Source of the DNA: Falsiroseomonas sp050563525
Lineage (GTDB): Bacteria; Pseudomonadota; Alphaproteobacteria; Acetobacterales; Acetobacteraceae
Length of the DNA stretch: 64,000 bases
Reading direction: 5' to 3'
Assembly: GCF_050563525.1 (NCBI RefSeq)
Contig: NZ_JBNXUN010000001.1
Span: 372,001 to 436,000, forward strand
Shown: piece by piece, positions 50,167 through 59,183 of the stretch
Layout: every line of letters begins with the position of its first letter
How positions within the stretch are numbered: the stretch's first letter is position 1
The notes under the pieces: model-generated
Told to the model about the DNA's origin: nothing
Seen by the model: the letters and a program-made list of their open reading frames with translations, nothing else
The model's database searches: none
Position numbers and translations under genes: made by a program

Positions 50167-51132
50167 ATGACCCAGAAGATCGCCCTGCTGCAGCCCATCG
50201 CCGGCGAGATGGCCGACATCATCCAATCCCTGCTGCCCGAGGGCTTTCGCGCGACGGCCGTGAAAGGCCGCACCGTCGAGGACCTCAAGGCCGAGATCGC
50301 CGATGCCGACTATGCCTTGTGGTGGGATATCGGCGTTCCGGCGGAGGTGCTGGCGGCCGCCCCGAAGCTGAAGCTGATGCACAAATGGGGCGTCGGCATC
50401 GACAACATCGACCTCGACTACTGCCGCGCCCACGGCATCCAGGTCGCCCGCACCACCGGCAGCAATGCGGCCCCGGTCGCCGAGTTCACCATTGGCCTGA
50501 TGCTCGCCATCGCGCGGCGGATCGTGCCTGCGCACAACACCACCGCCGCCGGCGGCTGGGCCAAGAACGAGATCTGGAAACAGTCGGTGATGCTGACCGG
50601 CAAGACCGTCGGCATCATCGGCCTCGGCGCGATCGGCAAGGGCGTAGCGAAGCGGCTGCAGGGCTTCGACTGCCGCGTGCTGTACTACAGCCGCACGAAG
50701 CTGCCGGACGCCGAGGCGAAGGCGATCGGCGTCGAGTACCGCGCGCTGGACGACCTGCTGGCCGAGGTCGACTTCCTGTCCCTGAACTGCCCCCTCACCC
50801 CCGAAACCAAGGGCATGATCGACGCCCGCGCGCTCGCGAAGATGAAGCCGACCGCGAGCCTGGTGAATGTCGCCCGGGGTGGCGTGGTGGTCGAGGCGGA
50901 CCTGGTCGAAGCGCTGAAGACAGGGAAGCTGCGCGCCGCGGCCGTCGACGTGTTCGATCAGGAACCGCCGCCGGCCGACCATCCGCTGCTGCACATGGAC
51001 AACGTGATCGTCTCACCGCACTGCGCCAGCACGGCCTACGAGAACAGCCGCCGCAGCATTGAGCATTGGCTGGGCAACATGGTCCGCGTCTCGAAGGGCG
51101 AGCCGATCCCCGACCAGGACCGCGTCCCGTAA
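50167..51132 (+). CDS. D-isomer specific 2-hydroxyacid dehydrogenase
   Basis: This 321-residue NAD(P)-dependent dehydrogenase has the Rossmann motif VGIIGLGAIGKGVAKRLQGF, catalytic arginine in LVNVARGGVVVEADLVEAL, glutamate in DVFDQEPPPADHPL and histidine in VSPHCASTAY. It reduces 2-keto acids or oxidises D-2-hydroxyacids; glyoxylate/hydroxypyruvate or phosphoglycerate-type substrates are possible. It is in the same transcript as the gamma-glutamyltransferase. Confidence 0.92.
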   Translation: MTQKIALLQPIAGEMADIIQSLLPEGFRATAVKGRTVEDLKAEIADADYALWWDIGVPAEVLAAAPKLKLMHKWGVGIDNIDLDYCRAHGIQVARTTGSNAAPVAEFTIGLMLAIARRIVPAHNTTAAGGWAKNEIWKQSVMLTGKTVGIIGLGAIGKGVAKRLQGFDCRVLYYSRTKLPDAEAKAIGVEYRALDDLLAEVDFLSLNCPLTPETKGMIDARALAKMKPTASLVNVARGGVVVEADLVEALKTGKLRAAAVDVFDQEPPPADHPLLHMDNVIVSPHCASTAYENSRRSIEHWLGNMVRVSKGEPIPDQDRVP

Positions 51133-51133
51133 T

Positions 51134-51174
51134 AGCCCTCTCCCCCCCCCCCTCGCTTGAGGGGGGAGCGGGCT
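51134..51174. terminator. Hairpin of the CCCTCTCCC family with an 11-C run
   Basis: AGCCC-T-CTCCCCCC (51134-51147) pairs with GGGGGGAG-C-GGGCT (51161-51174) with one mismatch. It contains a run of 11 C (51142-51152), a slippage-prone tract. It lies between convergent genes. Confidence 0.65.
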
Positions 51175-51179
51175 TCCCT

Positions 51180-51992
51180 TCACTGCTTCGCGTAGTGGTG
51201 GCAGAACCCCGCGCCGATCTCGACCAGCCGGTCCGCGATCAGTTTTCCGGACTCCGCGCTGCAAAGCCGCGGATCGCCGGTGCCCAACCCGTTCGGGCTG
51301 ACCGCGTCATACTCGATCGGCACGGTCACCTCGGCGCCCTGAAAGCTCAGCGAGCCCCAGCCCATGAACGGCAGCCCGAGCGCCTCCGGCTTGCCGCTGC
51401 GCGGCTCCGGGATCAGGTCGGTACGGATGCGCTCCGGGAACAGGTGCATCCCGAGACTGGTCAGAGGATCCGCCCCGTGGCTGGAGACCGCCTTCGCCTT
51501 CTCCGCCCCCAGCAGCTTCGGCATCTCCGCATAGGCGATGCGCCACAGATACAGCGCGGGGATCACCGGCCCGCCCTTGTGCATCACCGCCCGGGTCGCC
51601 TCGTTCAGCACGGTGACGTTGCCGCCATGGCCGTTGATGACAACCAGCTTGGTCAGCTTGTGCCGCAGCAGTTCGGCGAACACCTCGTCCAGCACGGCGC
51701 GGAACGTCGCCGCGGACAGCGCAATGCCGCCCGGCATCGGGCCGAAGAAGTCGCCCTTGCCGAAGGGCAGCACGGGCGCCACCACCGTCCGCGTGCCCTC
51801 CGCCGTGGCGCGCAGTGCGATGAGCTCCGCCATCTTCTCGGCGAGGAAGTAGTCACCCATCGGGGCGTGCGGGCCCTGGTCCTCGTGGCTGCCCATCGGC
51901 AGCAGGATCACCGGGTTCTGCGGATACAGCGTGCGGGCCTCGTCGCCCGTGATCTCGCCCATGCGGACTTTCGTTGGCGCTATCTCGACCAT
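51180..51992 (-). CDS. Creatininase-family amidohydrolase
   Basis: This 270-residue protein of the creatininase/MftE fold has MGSHEDQGPHAPMGDYFLAE (metal-ligand Glu/His/Asp), GKGDFFGPMPGGIALS and VVINGHGGNVTVLNEATRA. Family members hydrolyse cyclic amides or formamides such as creatinine. GAGGAG lies nine bases before ATG 51992. It is the last gene of the long minus-strand transporter run, 13 bases after the dipeptide-type ATPase gene, so it probably acts on the imported compound. Confidence 0.88.
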   Translation of the reverse strand: MVEIAPTKVRMGEITGDEARTLYPQNPVILLPMGSHEDQGPHAPMGDYFLAEKMAELIALRATAEGTRTVVAPVLPFGKGDFFGPMPGGIALSAATFRAVLDEVFAELLRHKLTKLVVINGHGGNVTVLNEATRAVMHKGGPVIPALYLWRIAYAEMPKLLGAEKAKAVSSHGADPLTSLGMHLFPERIRTDLIPEPRSGKPEALGLPFMGWGSLSFQGAEVTVPIEYDAVSPNGLGTGDPRLCSAESGKLIADRLVEIGAGFCHHYAKQ

Positions 51993-52005
51993 GCTGGCGG
52001 GCTCC

Positions 52006-52980
52006 TCAATTGATCTCTTCGGCACGAATGCAGGCGACACGGTGCGCCACCCCGCCGAATTCGCGAAGGGGGGGCACCGCCTCAGCACAGGCCGGCCGGG
52101 CATGGCGGCAGCGCGTGCGGAAAACGCAGCCGGAGGGCGGGTCGGATGGGCTGGGTGGCTCCCCCGGCAGGATCTCCCGCGTCAGGCGCCGCGCCGGGTC
52201 CAGCATCGGCGTCGCCGACAGCAGCGCGCGGGTATAGGGATGCAAGGGCCGGGCGAAGACCGCGTCCACCGGCCCTTCCTCCATCACCCGTCCCAGATAC
52301 ATCACGATCACCCGGTCACACAGGTGCCGTACCACCGGCAGATCATGGCTGATGAACAGCATCGCCAGGCCCAGATCGCGCCGCAGATCCGCCAGCAGCC
52401 GCACCACCTGCGCCTGGATGGAAACGTCCAGCGCCGAGACCGGCTCATCCGCCACCAGGAAATCCGGCCCCGTCGCCAGCGCCCGCGCGATGCCAAGCCG
52501 CTGCCGCTGGCCGCCGGAGAATTCATGCGGGTAGGCGCCGATGCGGTCCGGGTCCAGCCCAACGCGCCGGAACATATCCGCCAATTTCTCGCGCCGCTCG
52601 GCTGGCGAGAGCGCGCCATGGATGATCAGCCCGTCCTCGACCTGGGCGCCGACTGATCGCCGCGCATCCAGGCTGCCGAACGGGTCCTGGAAGACGATGC
52701 CCATCCGCGCACGCAACCCGCGCCAGGCCGCGCTGCCCGGCTTCGGCAGCGCCTGTCCATCGAAGCGCACCGCGCCACCGGTTGCCGCCAGCAACCCCAG
52801 CAGCACCCGCCCGAGCGTCGACTTCCCGCTGCCACTCTCACCGACCACGCCGAGCGCCTCGCCCCGTGCGACCGTCGCATCCACCCCGGCCACCGCCCGC
52901 ACAGGCCGCCCGCGCGCGAAGATGCCGCGACCCGCAAAAGTCATCTCCACCGCCTCGGCGACCACAAGCGGATCGCTCAT
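52006..52980 (-). CDS. Peptide-type ABC transporter ATP-binding protein (DppF-like)
   Basis: This 324-residue ATPase has Walker A GESGSGKST, signature FSGGQRQRLGIARAL, Walker B FLVADEPVSALDVSIQAQV and the oligopeptide-type C-terminal extension (GCVFRTRCRHARPAC, Cys-containing) that in homologues may hold an iron-sulfur cluster. The ATG at 52980 overlaps the stop of the permease-ATPase fusion (ATGA). Confidence 0.95.
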   Translation of the reverse strand: MSDPLVVAEAVEMTFAGRGIFARGRPVRAVAGVDATVARGEALGVVGESGSGKSTLGRVLLGLLAATGGAVRFDGQALPKPGSAAWRGLRARMGIVFQDPFGSLDARRSVGAQVEDGLIIHGALSPAERREKLADMFRRVGLDPDRIGAYPHEFSGGQRQRLGIARALATGPDFLVADEPVSALDVSIQAQVVRLLADLRRDLGLAMLFISHDLPVVRHLCDRVIVMYLGRVMEEGPVDAVFARPLHPYTRALLSATPMLDPARRLTREILPGEPPSPSDPPSGCVFRTRCRHARPACAEAVPPLREFGGVAHRVACIRAEEIN

Positions 52981-54800
52981 GCCGGGAGCTCCCGCCAGCG
53001 GATGCAGCGCACGGCGTGGTCCGGCATCTCCTCCAGCACCGGCGGCGCGGCGGAACACGCCTCGGTCGCATGGGTGCAGCGCGGCGCGAAGCGGCAGCCA
53101 GGCGGCCAGGCATCAGGGCGCGGCACCACACCGGGGATGCCTTCCGGCTCGATATCGCCATCCGGCACCGCCGCCAGCAGCGCCCGCGTGTAGGGGTGCA
53201 GCGGGTTGGCGAAGACGGTCGCCACCGGCCCTCGCTCCACCACCTGCGCCGCGTACATCACCACCACATCCTCCGCGACCTCCGCCACGACGCCGAGCGA
53301 GTGGGTGATGAGCACGACGCCCATGCCCTCCTCGCGCCGCAGCACCGCGAGCAGTTCCAGGATCGCCGCCTGCACCGTCACATCCAGCGCCGTCGTCGGC
53401 TCATCCGCAATCAGCAGGCGCGGCTTGTTGGCGATGGCCATCGCGATCATCACGCGCTGCCGCATGCCGCCGGACAATTCATGCGGATAGGCCCGCGCGC
53501 GACGGCCGGGGTCGGCGATGCCGACGCGCTTCAGCAACTCCACAGCCTCCGCGGTCGCCTGCGCCGCCGGCACGTCGCGATGCGCGCGGATCGCCTCCGC
53601 CACCTGGTCGCCGACGCGATGCACCGGGTTCAGGCTGCTCATCGGGTCCTGAAACACCATCGCCATCGCGCCGCCGCGCAGCTTTCGCCGCTCGGCCTCC
53701 GGCATTCGCAGCAGATCCTCGCCCTCGAAGCGCGCCACGCCGTTCGCCACACGCGCCACCGGCGGCAAAAGGCCCATGATGGCGGTCGCCGCCATGGACT
53801 TGCCCGACCCGCTCTCGCCGACGATCGCCAGCGTCCGCCCGGCCTCCAGCCGAAAGGTCATGTCCTCCACCGGCCGGATGATCCCAGCCGGCGTCGCGAT
53901 CTCCACCGTCAGCCCCTGCACATCCAGCAGCGGCGCGGGCGAGGCCGGCGCCGGGAACAACCCCGGCAGCAGCCGGTCCATCAGCCGCAGTTTCCGCGCG
54001 CCACCACCGCCGCGCTTGTCCGCCACGTCGCGCACCGCGTCGCACAACAGGTTCATCGCCAGGATGGTGATGGTCAGCGCCAGGCACGGCCACAGCAGCA
54101 GGGTCGGCGCCTGTTCCATCGTCGCGCGCGCACCGCGGATCATCAGCCCCCAGCTCGGCGTCGGCGGCACCACGCCGAGGCCCAGGAACGAAAGCCCGCT
54201 TTCCAGCACCACCGCGGAGGCTACCGCCAGTGAGATCTGCACCAGCACCGGCCCGGCGATATTCGGCAAGACCGTGCGCAGCAGGATGCGGGGCGTCCGC
54301 GCCCCCAGCGCCCGCACCGCCTCCACATAGTCCTGGCTGCGTGCCGACAGCACCTCCGCAAAGCTCACGCGGATGAAGCCCGGCAGGTACAGCACGGACA
54401 GCACCAGGATCAGCGTGCCCGTCCCCGGCCCCAGCAGCGTCACCACCAGCAGCGCCAGCAGCACCGGCGGGAAGCACAGCACCACGTCGGCGCCACGAAT
54501 CGCCAACACCTCCGCCAGCCCGCGGAACCAGCCGCCGAGCAGGCCCAGCATGGTGCCGATCACCGCCGCGATGGCGGTGGAGGCGAAGGCGACGGCCAGC
54601 GAGGATTGCGCGCCCCAGATCAGCCGCGACAGCACGTCCCGCCCGAACTCGTCCCGCCCCAGCGGACTGCCGGGCACGTAGGCGGCCAGCCGGTTCGCCA
54701 CGTCCTGCCGGATCGGGTCCATCAGCGGCAGGATCGGTGCGGCGAAGGCGATCAGGACGATCAGCAGCACCGCGCCGCCAGGCAGCCACAGCTTCCTCAT
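52977..54800 (-). CDS. Fused permease-ATPase (DppC-DppD) of a peptide-type ABC transporter
   Basis: This single 607-residue chain contains two usually separate subunits. Residues 1-270 are a DppC-type permease (five to six helices, SPLGRDEFGRDVLSRLIWGA, the EAA loop YVEAVRALGARTPRILLR). After the linker MDRLLPGLFPAPASPAPLLD, residues 285-607 are a DppD ATPase with Walker A GESGSGKSM, signature LSGGMRQRVMIAMAI, Walker B LLIADEPTTALDVTVQ and a Cys-containing tail. The reading frame is continuous, with no sign of a stop or frameshift. The start is ATG 54800, overlapping the dppB stop. Confidence 0.93.
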   Translation of the reverse strand: MRKLWLPGGAVLLIVLIAFAAPILPLMDPIRQDVANRLAAYVPGSPLGRDEFGRDVLSRLIWGAQSSLAVAFASTAIAAVIGTMLGLLGGWFRGLAEVLAIRGADVVLCFPPVLLALLVVTLLGPGTGTLILVLSVLYLPGFIRVSFAEVLSARSQDYVEAVRALGARTPRILLRTVLPNIAGPVLVQISLAVASAVVLESGLSFLGLGVVPPTPSWGLMIRGARATMEQAPTLLLWPCLALTITILAMNLLCDAVRDVADKRGGGGARKLRLMDRLLPGLFPAPASPAPLLDVQGLTVEIATPAGIIRPVEDMTFRLEAGRTLAIVGESGSGKSMAATAIMGLLPPVARVANGVARFEGEDLLRMPEAERRKLRGGAMAMVFQDPMSSLNPVHRVGDQVAEAIRAHRDVPAAQATAEAVELLKRVGIADPGRRARAYPHELSGGMRQRVMIAMAIANKPRLLIADEPTTALDVTVQAAILELLAVLRREEGMGVVLITHSLGVVAEVAEDVVVMYAAQVVERGPVATVFANPLHPYTRALLAAVPDGDIEPEGIPGVVPRPDAWPPGCRFAPRCTHATEACSAAPPVLEEMPDHAVRCIRWRELPA

Positions 54801-55747
54801 CCGCGCGTGATCCGCGGGTCGAGCGCCGCGTAGACCAGGTCCATGACCAGGTTGATCAGCAGGAACAGGCCGGACACCGTGATGACGATGCCCACCACCA
54901 TCGGATAATCCCTCGCCTCCACCGCCCGCAGCAGCGGCGTGGACAGGCCCGGCCAGTTGAAGACGTATTCCACCAGCACCGTGCCCCCGAGCAGCGTGCC
55001 CATCTGCAACCCCAGCACCGTCGTCACCGGGATCAGCGCGTTGCGCACGACATGCCGGCGCAGCACCCGCTGCGGCGTCAGGCCCTTTGCCCGCGCCGTC
55101 CGCACATGATCCCGGGACAGCGCATCCAGCACGGAAGCCCGTGTCATCCGGAAGATCGTCGCCGCCAGCCCCTTGGCGATCGCCACCGCGGGCAGCAGCA
55201 GCAGCAGCAGGTGCCGTCCGGGATTTTCCGCGAACGGCGTATAGCCGCCCGCCGGCATCCAGCGCAGCCACTGCGCCAGTACCAGGATAAGCAGCGTGCC
55301 CAGCACGAACACCGGGACCGCCTGCAACACCGCCGCCACCGCCGAGGCCGCGCGATCGAATGCCCCGCCCTGCCGCACCGCCGCGAAGGTTCCCGCCGGC
55401 AGCGCGATCGCCACCGCGATGATCGTGCCCGCGAAAATCAGCTCCAGCGTGCGCGGCAGCCGCAGCGCGATCTCGGCGGCCACCGGATAGTCATCGACCA
55501 GCGACGTGCCGAGGTCGCCCTGCACAAGGCCGGTGATGAAGACCGTGTACTGCTCCAGGATCGGCCGGTTCAGCCCCAGCCGCTCGCGCAGTTCCGCGAT
55601 GGCGTAGGCATCCGGCATCGCACCGCCGGTGGACAGCAGCATCTCCGCCGGATCGCCCGGCACCATGTGCAGCGCCAGGAAGACGATGGTCGCCACCACC
55701 CACATGAGCACCAGCGACAACCCGATGCGCTTCGCGAGCCAGTACAT
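54797..55747 (-). CDS. Peptide-type ABC transporter permease (DppB-like)
   Basis: This 316-residue inner-membrane permease begins MYWLAKRIGLSLVLMWVVAT and carries HMVPGDPAEMLL, RERLGLNRPI and the EAA loop VRTARAKGLTPQRVLRRHVV. It pairs with the fused DppC part. It shares one base (TGATG) with the stop of the binding-protein gene upstream. Confidence 0.94.
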   Translation of the reverse strand: MYWLAKRIGLSLVLMWVVATIVFLALHMVPGDPAEMLLSTGGAMPDAYAIAELRERLGLNRPILEQYTVFITGLVQGDLGTSLVDDYPVAAEIALRLPRTLELIFAGTIIAVAIALPAGTFAAVRQGGAFDRAASAVAAVLQAVPVFVLGTLLILVLAQWLRWMPAGGYTPFAENPGRHLLLLLLPAVAIAKGLAATIFRMTRASVLDALSRDHVRTARAKGLTPQRVLRRHVVRNALIPVTTVLGLQMGTLLGGTVLVEYVFNWPGLSTPLLRAVEARDYPMVVGIVITVSGLFLLINLVMDLVYAALDPRITRG

Positions 55748-57279
55748 CAGCCGAGCGCCGCGAACTCCAGCAACGCGCCGGATGAGGTGGAGACCGCGCC
55801 CGGCAGATTGGCAAAGCCTGTCAGGCGCCGGTCGAAGCCGTAGCCCTGCTCTCGCCAGGCGAGCGCGACCACCGGCACTTCCTCCAGCGCCGCCCGCTGC
55901 ATGTCCTTGTAGATCTCCACGCGCTTTGCCGTGTCGAACTCCGCGCGCCCCTTGCCGAGCAACTCCACCGTGCGCGGCGTGGACAGGCCGAAGGACCGGC
56001 CATGCGCGGCCGACAACGAAGTGTCCAGCACCACCGTCAGCCCATCCGGATCGTTGAAGTCGGCGGAGACGCCGTGGATGGCGATGTCGTACTGCCCGCG
56101 GATACCCGCACTCACGCGCGTGGACCAATCCGTCAGCCGCAACTCCGCCTGGATGCCGATGGCCGCCAGGTATTGCTGGCTGATTTCCGCCGTATCCTTG
56201 TGCATCCCGAACTGGGAGGTCGCCAGCAGCGTCGTCGAGAAGCCGTTCGGAAATCCCGCCTGCGCCAGCAGCGCCTTGGCGCGCTCCGGGTTGTAGGCGT
56301 GGCCCTTCGAAAGCTCCGCATCCCACCACGGTGTGCCCTCGACGATCGGGATGCCCTCGATCGGCGCGCCGCGGCCGGAGAAGGCGACGCGCACGATATC
56401 CTCCCGCTTCACGGCATGCGCCACGGCACGGCGCACCAGCGGGTTGTTGAAGGGCGGGCGCGTGCCGTTGAACAGGATGTCCATGAACGGACCCATCTGC
56501 GCATCCAGCTTGAGGCGCGGATCGGCATCGACCGCCGCCATGCCGGACCACGGCACGTATTCGATGATGTCGACATCGCCGGATTGCAGCGCCGCCAGCC
56601 GCAGATTTTCGTCGGCGTAGATCGTCATGCGGATGGTGCGGCTGCGCGGCAGGCCCGGCACCCAGTAGTTTGGCGCCGCCTGCAACTCCATCCAGGACCC
56701 GCGTTCCTGCGACGCCACGCGATACGGCCCGCAGCCCACGGCCGCGTTCATGTCGCGGGATCCGCGCCAGACGATCGCCATGTTGTAGTTCGCGAACCAC
56801 AGCGGCACCGTCGCTACCGGCTGCTTCATCACCAGCCGCACCGTGTGCGGGTCCGGCGTCTCGACACGCTCGATCAGCTGCATCTGCGTGCGGTAGTAGG
56901 CGGTGGAGCGTTCGGCCGCGACCTGCTCGATGGTCCACTTCACGTCCTCCGACGTGACCTTCTCGCCATTGTGGAACACCGCCTCCGGCCGCAGCTTGAA
57001 GACCCAGGCGCGCTCCGCGTCCAGTTCGATGCTGTGGGCCAGTTCACCCTGCACCTCACCCTTCTCGTCGAACCGTGTCAGGCGGCGATGGATCAGCATC
57101 TTCACCGTGCCGGCCGAGGCGCCCGTCGACGGCCAGGGCTGCAGGTTCGGCGGCCAGGCCGAAAGCCCCATGCGCAGCACCCCGGGCCGCGCCTGCGCCG
57201 CCGCGCGGTTGGTCAGCAGGGCTGCGCCGCCCAGGCTCGCAGCCGCGCCGAGGATGGTGCGTCGGGTCAGGTTGGTCAT
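55747..57279 (-). CDS. Peptide-type ABC substrate-binding protein (SBP family 5)
   Basis: This 510-residue periplasmic protein has a Tat-like signal (NLTRRTILGAAASLGGAALL). SBP_bac_5 landmarks include EVQGELAHSIEL, WVFKLRPEAVFHNGEKVTSE DV, GPYRVASQERGSWMEL and FNNPLVRRAVAHAVKREDIV. Family members bind peptides, nickel, opines or glycosides; the ligand is unknown. It starts 75 bases after the spermidine-type ATPase gene, the only sizeable gap in the run. Confidence 0.93.
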   Translation of the reverse strand: MTNLTRRTILGAAASLGGAALLTNRAAAQARPGVLRMGLSAWPPNLQPWPSTGASAGTVKMLIHRRLTRFDEKGEVQGELAHSIELDAERAWVFKLRPEAVFHNGEKVTSEDVKWTIEQVAAERSTAYYRTQMQLIERVETPDPHTVRLVMKQPVATVPLWFANYNMAIVWRGSRDMNAAVGCGPYRVASQERGSWMELQAAPNYWVPGLPRSRTIRMTIYADENLRLAALQSGDVDIIEYVPWSGMAAVDADPRLKLDAQMGPFMDILFNGTRPPFNNPLVRRAVAHAVKREDIVRVAFSGRGAPIEGIPIVEGTPWWDAELSKGHAYNPERAKALLAQAGFPNGFSTTLLATSQFGMHKDTAEISQQYLAAIGIQAELRLTDWSTRVSAGIRGQYDIAIHGVSADFNDPDGLTVVLDTSLSAAHGRSFGLSTPRTVELLGKGRAEFDTAKRVEIYKDMQRAALEEVPVVALAWREQGYGFDRRLTGFANLPGAVSTSSGALLEFAALG

Positions 57280-57354
57280 CGACTTGGCCTTTCGCACCGG
57301 CGTGCGGTGCAGCAGAAAATTCCATGCAGATGCCACGCGGCGCAGCGTCGCGAG

Positions 57355-58401
57355 TCAAGCAGAATCCGTCGCGAAGACCCGAACCGCGTCGGCCGATATC
57401 GCGAAAGGATGTGCTGTACCCAGCACCGCCCCATTCCGTCGCGGAACCCGCACCATGAAGTCCTCACGCCCGCCGAAGGCGAGCCGCAGCCGGCAGTGGT
57501 CGCCGAGATACACCACCTCCAGCACCCGCCCCGCCAGGATGCCGCCCGCCACCGCCCGCTCCGGCCGGATCGAGGCGACCACGGGCGCTCCCGGCCGCAG
57601 ACCATGCGGCGCGCAGCCCAGCACCGTGCCATCCGCCAGGCGCAGATGCCCGGCATCCAGCACCACCGCGTCCAGGCGGTTATTCTCCCCGATGAAGCCA
57701 GCGACAAAGAGGTTCGCCGGCCGCTCATACACCTCCTCCGCCGTGCCGATCTGCTGGATGCGGCCCTGGTCGAAGACGGCGATGCGGTCGGACAGCGTCA
57801 GCGCCTCGGACTGGTCATGCGTCACATGCACCATGGTCACGCCGGTTTCGGCATGGATGCGGCGGATCTCGCCCTGCAACTCCTCCCGCAACTGCTTGTC
57901 GAGCGCCCCCATCGGCTCGTCCAGCAGCACCAGGCTCGGCGTGAAGATCAGCGCCCTCGCCAGCGCCACGCGCTGCTGCTGCCCGCCGGACAATTGCTGC
58001 GGCCGCCTGTCGCCGAAGCCGCGCAGTCGCACCATCTCCAGCGCCCGCGCCACGCGCCCCGCAATCTCCGCGCGGCCCATGCGGCGTATGGACAGCGGAA
58101 ACGCCAGGTTCTGCGCCACGCTCAGATGCGGGAACAGCGCGTAGTTCTGGAACACCACACCGATCCCACGCCGGTGCGGCGGCAGCGTGTCGATCCGCAC
58201 GCCCTCAAGCTCGATCCGCCCGGCCGTCGGATCCTCGAAGCCCGCCAGCATCATCAGCGTCGTGGTCTTGCCCGACCCGGATGGCCCGAGCAGCGTCAGC
58301 ACCTCCCCGCGCATCACCTCCAGGTCTAGCCCGGCCACCGCCTGCACGCGCCCGTCATAGCTCTTCGACACATCGGCGAAGCGCACCAGCACCTCGCTCA
58401 C
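57355..58401 (-). CDS. Spermidine/putrescine-type ABC transporter ATP-binding protein (PotA-like)
   Basis: This 348-residue ATPase has Walker A GPSGSGKTTT, Q-loop VVFQNYALFPHLSV, signature LSGGQQQRVALARAL, Walker B LVLLDEPMGALDKQLRE, H-loop VTHDQSEAL and a C-terminal TOBE-type regulatory domain (ENNRLDAVVL onward). The start is GTG 58401, which overlaps the stop of the permease gene (GTGA). Confidence 0.94.
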   Translation of the reverse strand: MSEVLVRFADVSKSYDGRVQAVAGLDLEVMRGEVLTLLGPSGSGKTTTLMMLAGFEDPTAGRIELEGVRIDTLPPHRRGIGVVFQNYALFPHLSVAQNLAFPLSIRRMGRAEIAGRVARALEMVRLRGFGDRRPQQLSGGQQQRVALARALIFTPSLVLLDEPMGALDKQLREELQGEIRRIHAETGVTMVHVTHDQSEALTLSDRIAVFDQGRIQQIGTAEEVYERPANLFVAGFIGENNRLDAVVLDAGHLRLADGTVLGCAPHGLRPGAPVVASIRPERAVAGGILAGRVLEVVYLGDHCRLRLAFGGREDFMVRVPRRNGAVLGTAHPFAISADAVRVFATDSA

Positions 58402-59183
58402 CGCGCGCGTTTCCGCAGCAACTCGCTGGCCAGCAGGAACACCAGCGAGCACAGGAACAGCAACGTCGCCGCCGCCAGGATGGTCGGGCTGAGAAACTCC
58501 CGCACCGAGGCATACATCTGCCGGGGCAGCGTGAACTGGCCGGGACCTGCCATGAACAGCGTGATGACGAACTCATCCAGCGACGTTGCGAAGGCGAACA
58601 CGGCACCTGCCGCGATCCCCGGCCAGATATTCGGCACCATCACCCGCAGGATCGCCGGAACCGGCGCCGCGCCAAGCGAGGCCGCCGCGCGCAGCAGCGT
58701 CGCATCGAAGGTCCGCAAGGTCGCCAGCACCGCCACCACCACGAAGGGCACGGCGACAACGGTATGCGCCAGCACCAGCCCCGCCAGCGACCCCGTCAGC
58801 CCGATGATGGAATAGGCGAAGAACATCGCCGCCGCCGTGACGATGTAGGGCGTCACCATCGGCAGCGTCAGGAGCACTACCAGCACCCCCCGCCCGCGAA
58901 ACCGCCCGAGCGTCAGCCCGATGGCCGCCATCGTCCCCAGCAGCGTCGCGACCACGGTGGTGGCGATGGCGACGACGAAGCTGTTGCGCGTCGCCAGCAC
59001 CCAGCGCCCGGCGGTCAGGAACTCCTCGTACCAGCGCAGCGAGAACCCGCGCGGCGGCAGCACCATCGCCTCGGTGGGGGAAAAGGACAGCACCACCACC
59101 GCCGCCATCGGCGCCAGCAGAAACAACAGCACCAATGCCGTGGTGCCACGCAGCAGGATGCGCGCCGCCGGGTGTTCGCGCAT
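58398..59183 (-). CDS. ABC permease, PotC-like
   Basis: This 261-residue six-helix permease has LSFSPTEAMVLPPRGFSLRW, VAVPFVVVAVLATLRTFD and the EAA loop LLRAAASLGAAPVPAILRVM, as in PotC. Its ATG shares one base with the stop of the PotB-like gene (TGATG). Confidence 0.93.
   Translation of the reverse strand: MREHPAARILLRGTTALVLLFLLAPMAAVVVLSFSPTEAMVLPPRGFSLRWYEEFLTAGRWVLATRNSFVVAIATTVVATLLGTMAAIGLTLGRFRGRGVLVVLLTLPMVTPYIVTAAAMFFAYSIIGLTGSLAGLVLAHTVVAVPFVVVAVLATLRTFDATLLRAAASLGAAPVPAILRVMVPNIWPGIAAGAVFAFATSLDEFVITLFMAGPGQFTLPRQMYASVREFLSPTILAAATLLFLCSLVFLLASELLRKRAR

Noticed and set aside
54797..56938. 713-codon frame extending dppB upstream
   Set aside because: The upstream half is the binding-protein gene in another frame; dppB starts at 55747 with a TGATG junction.
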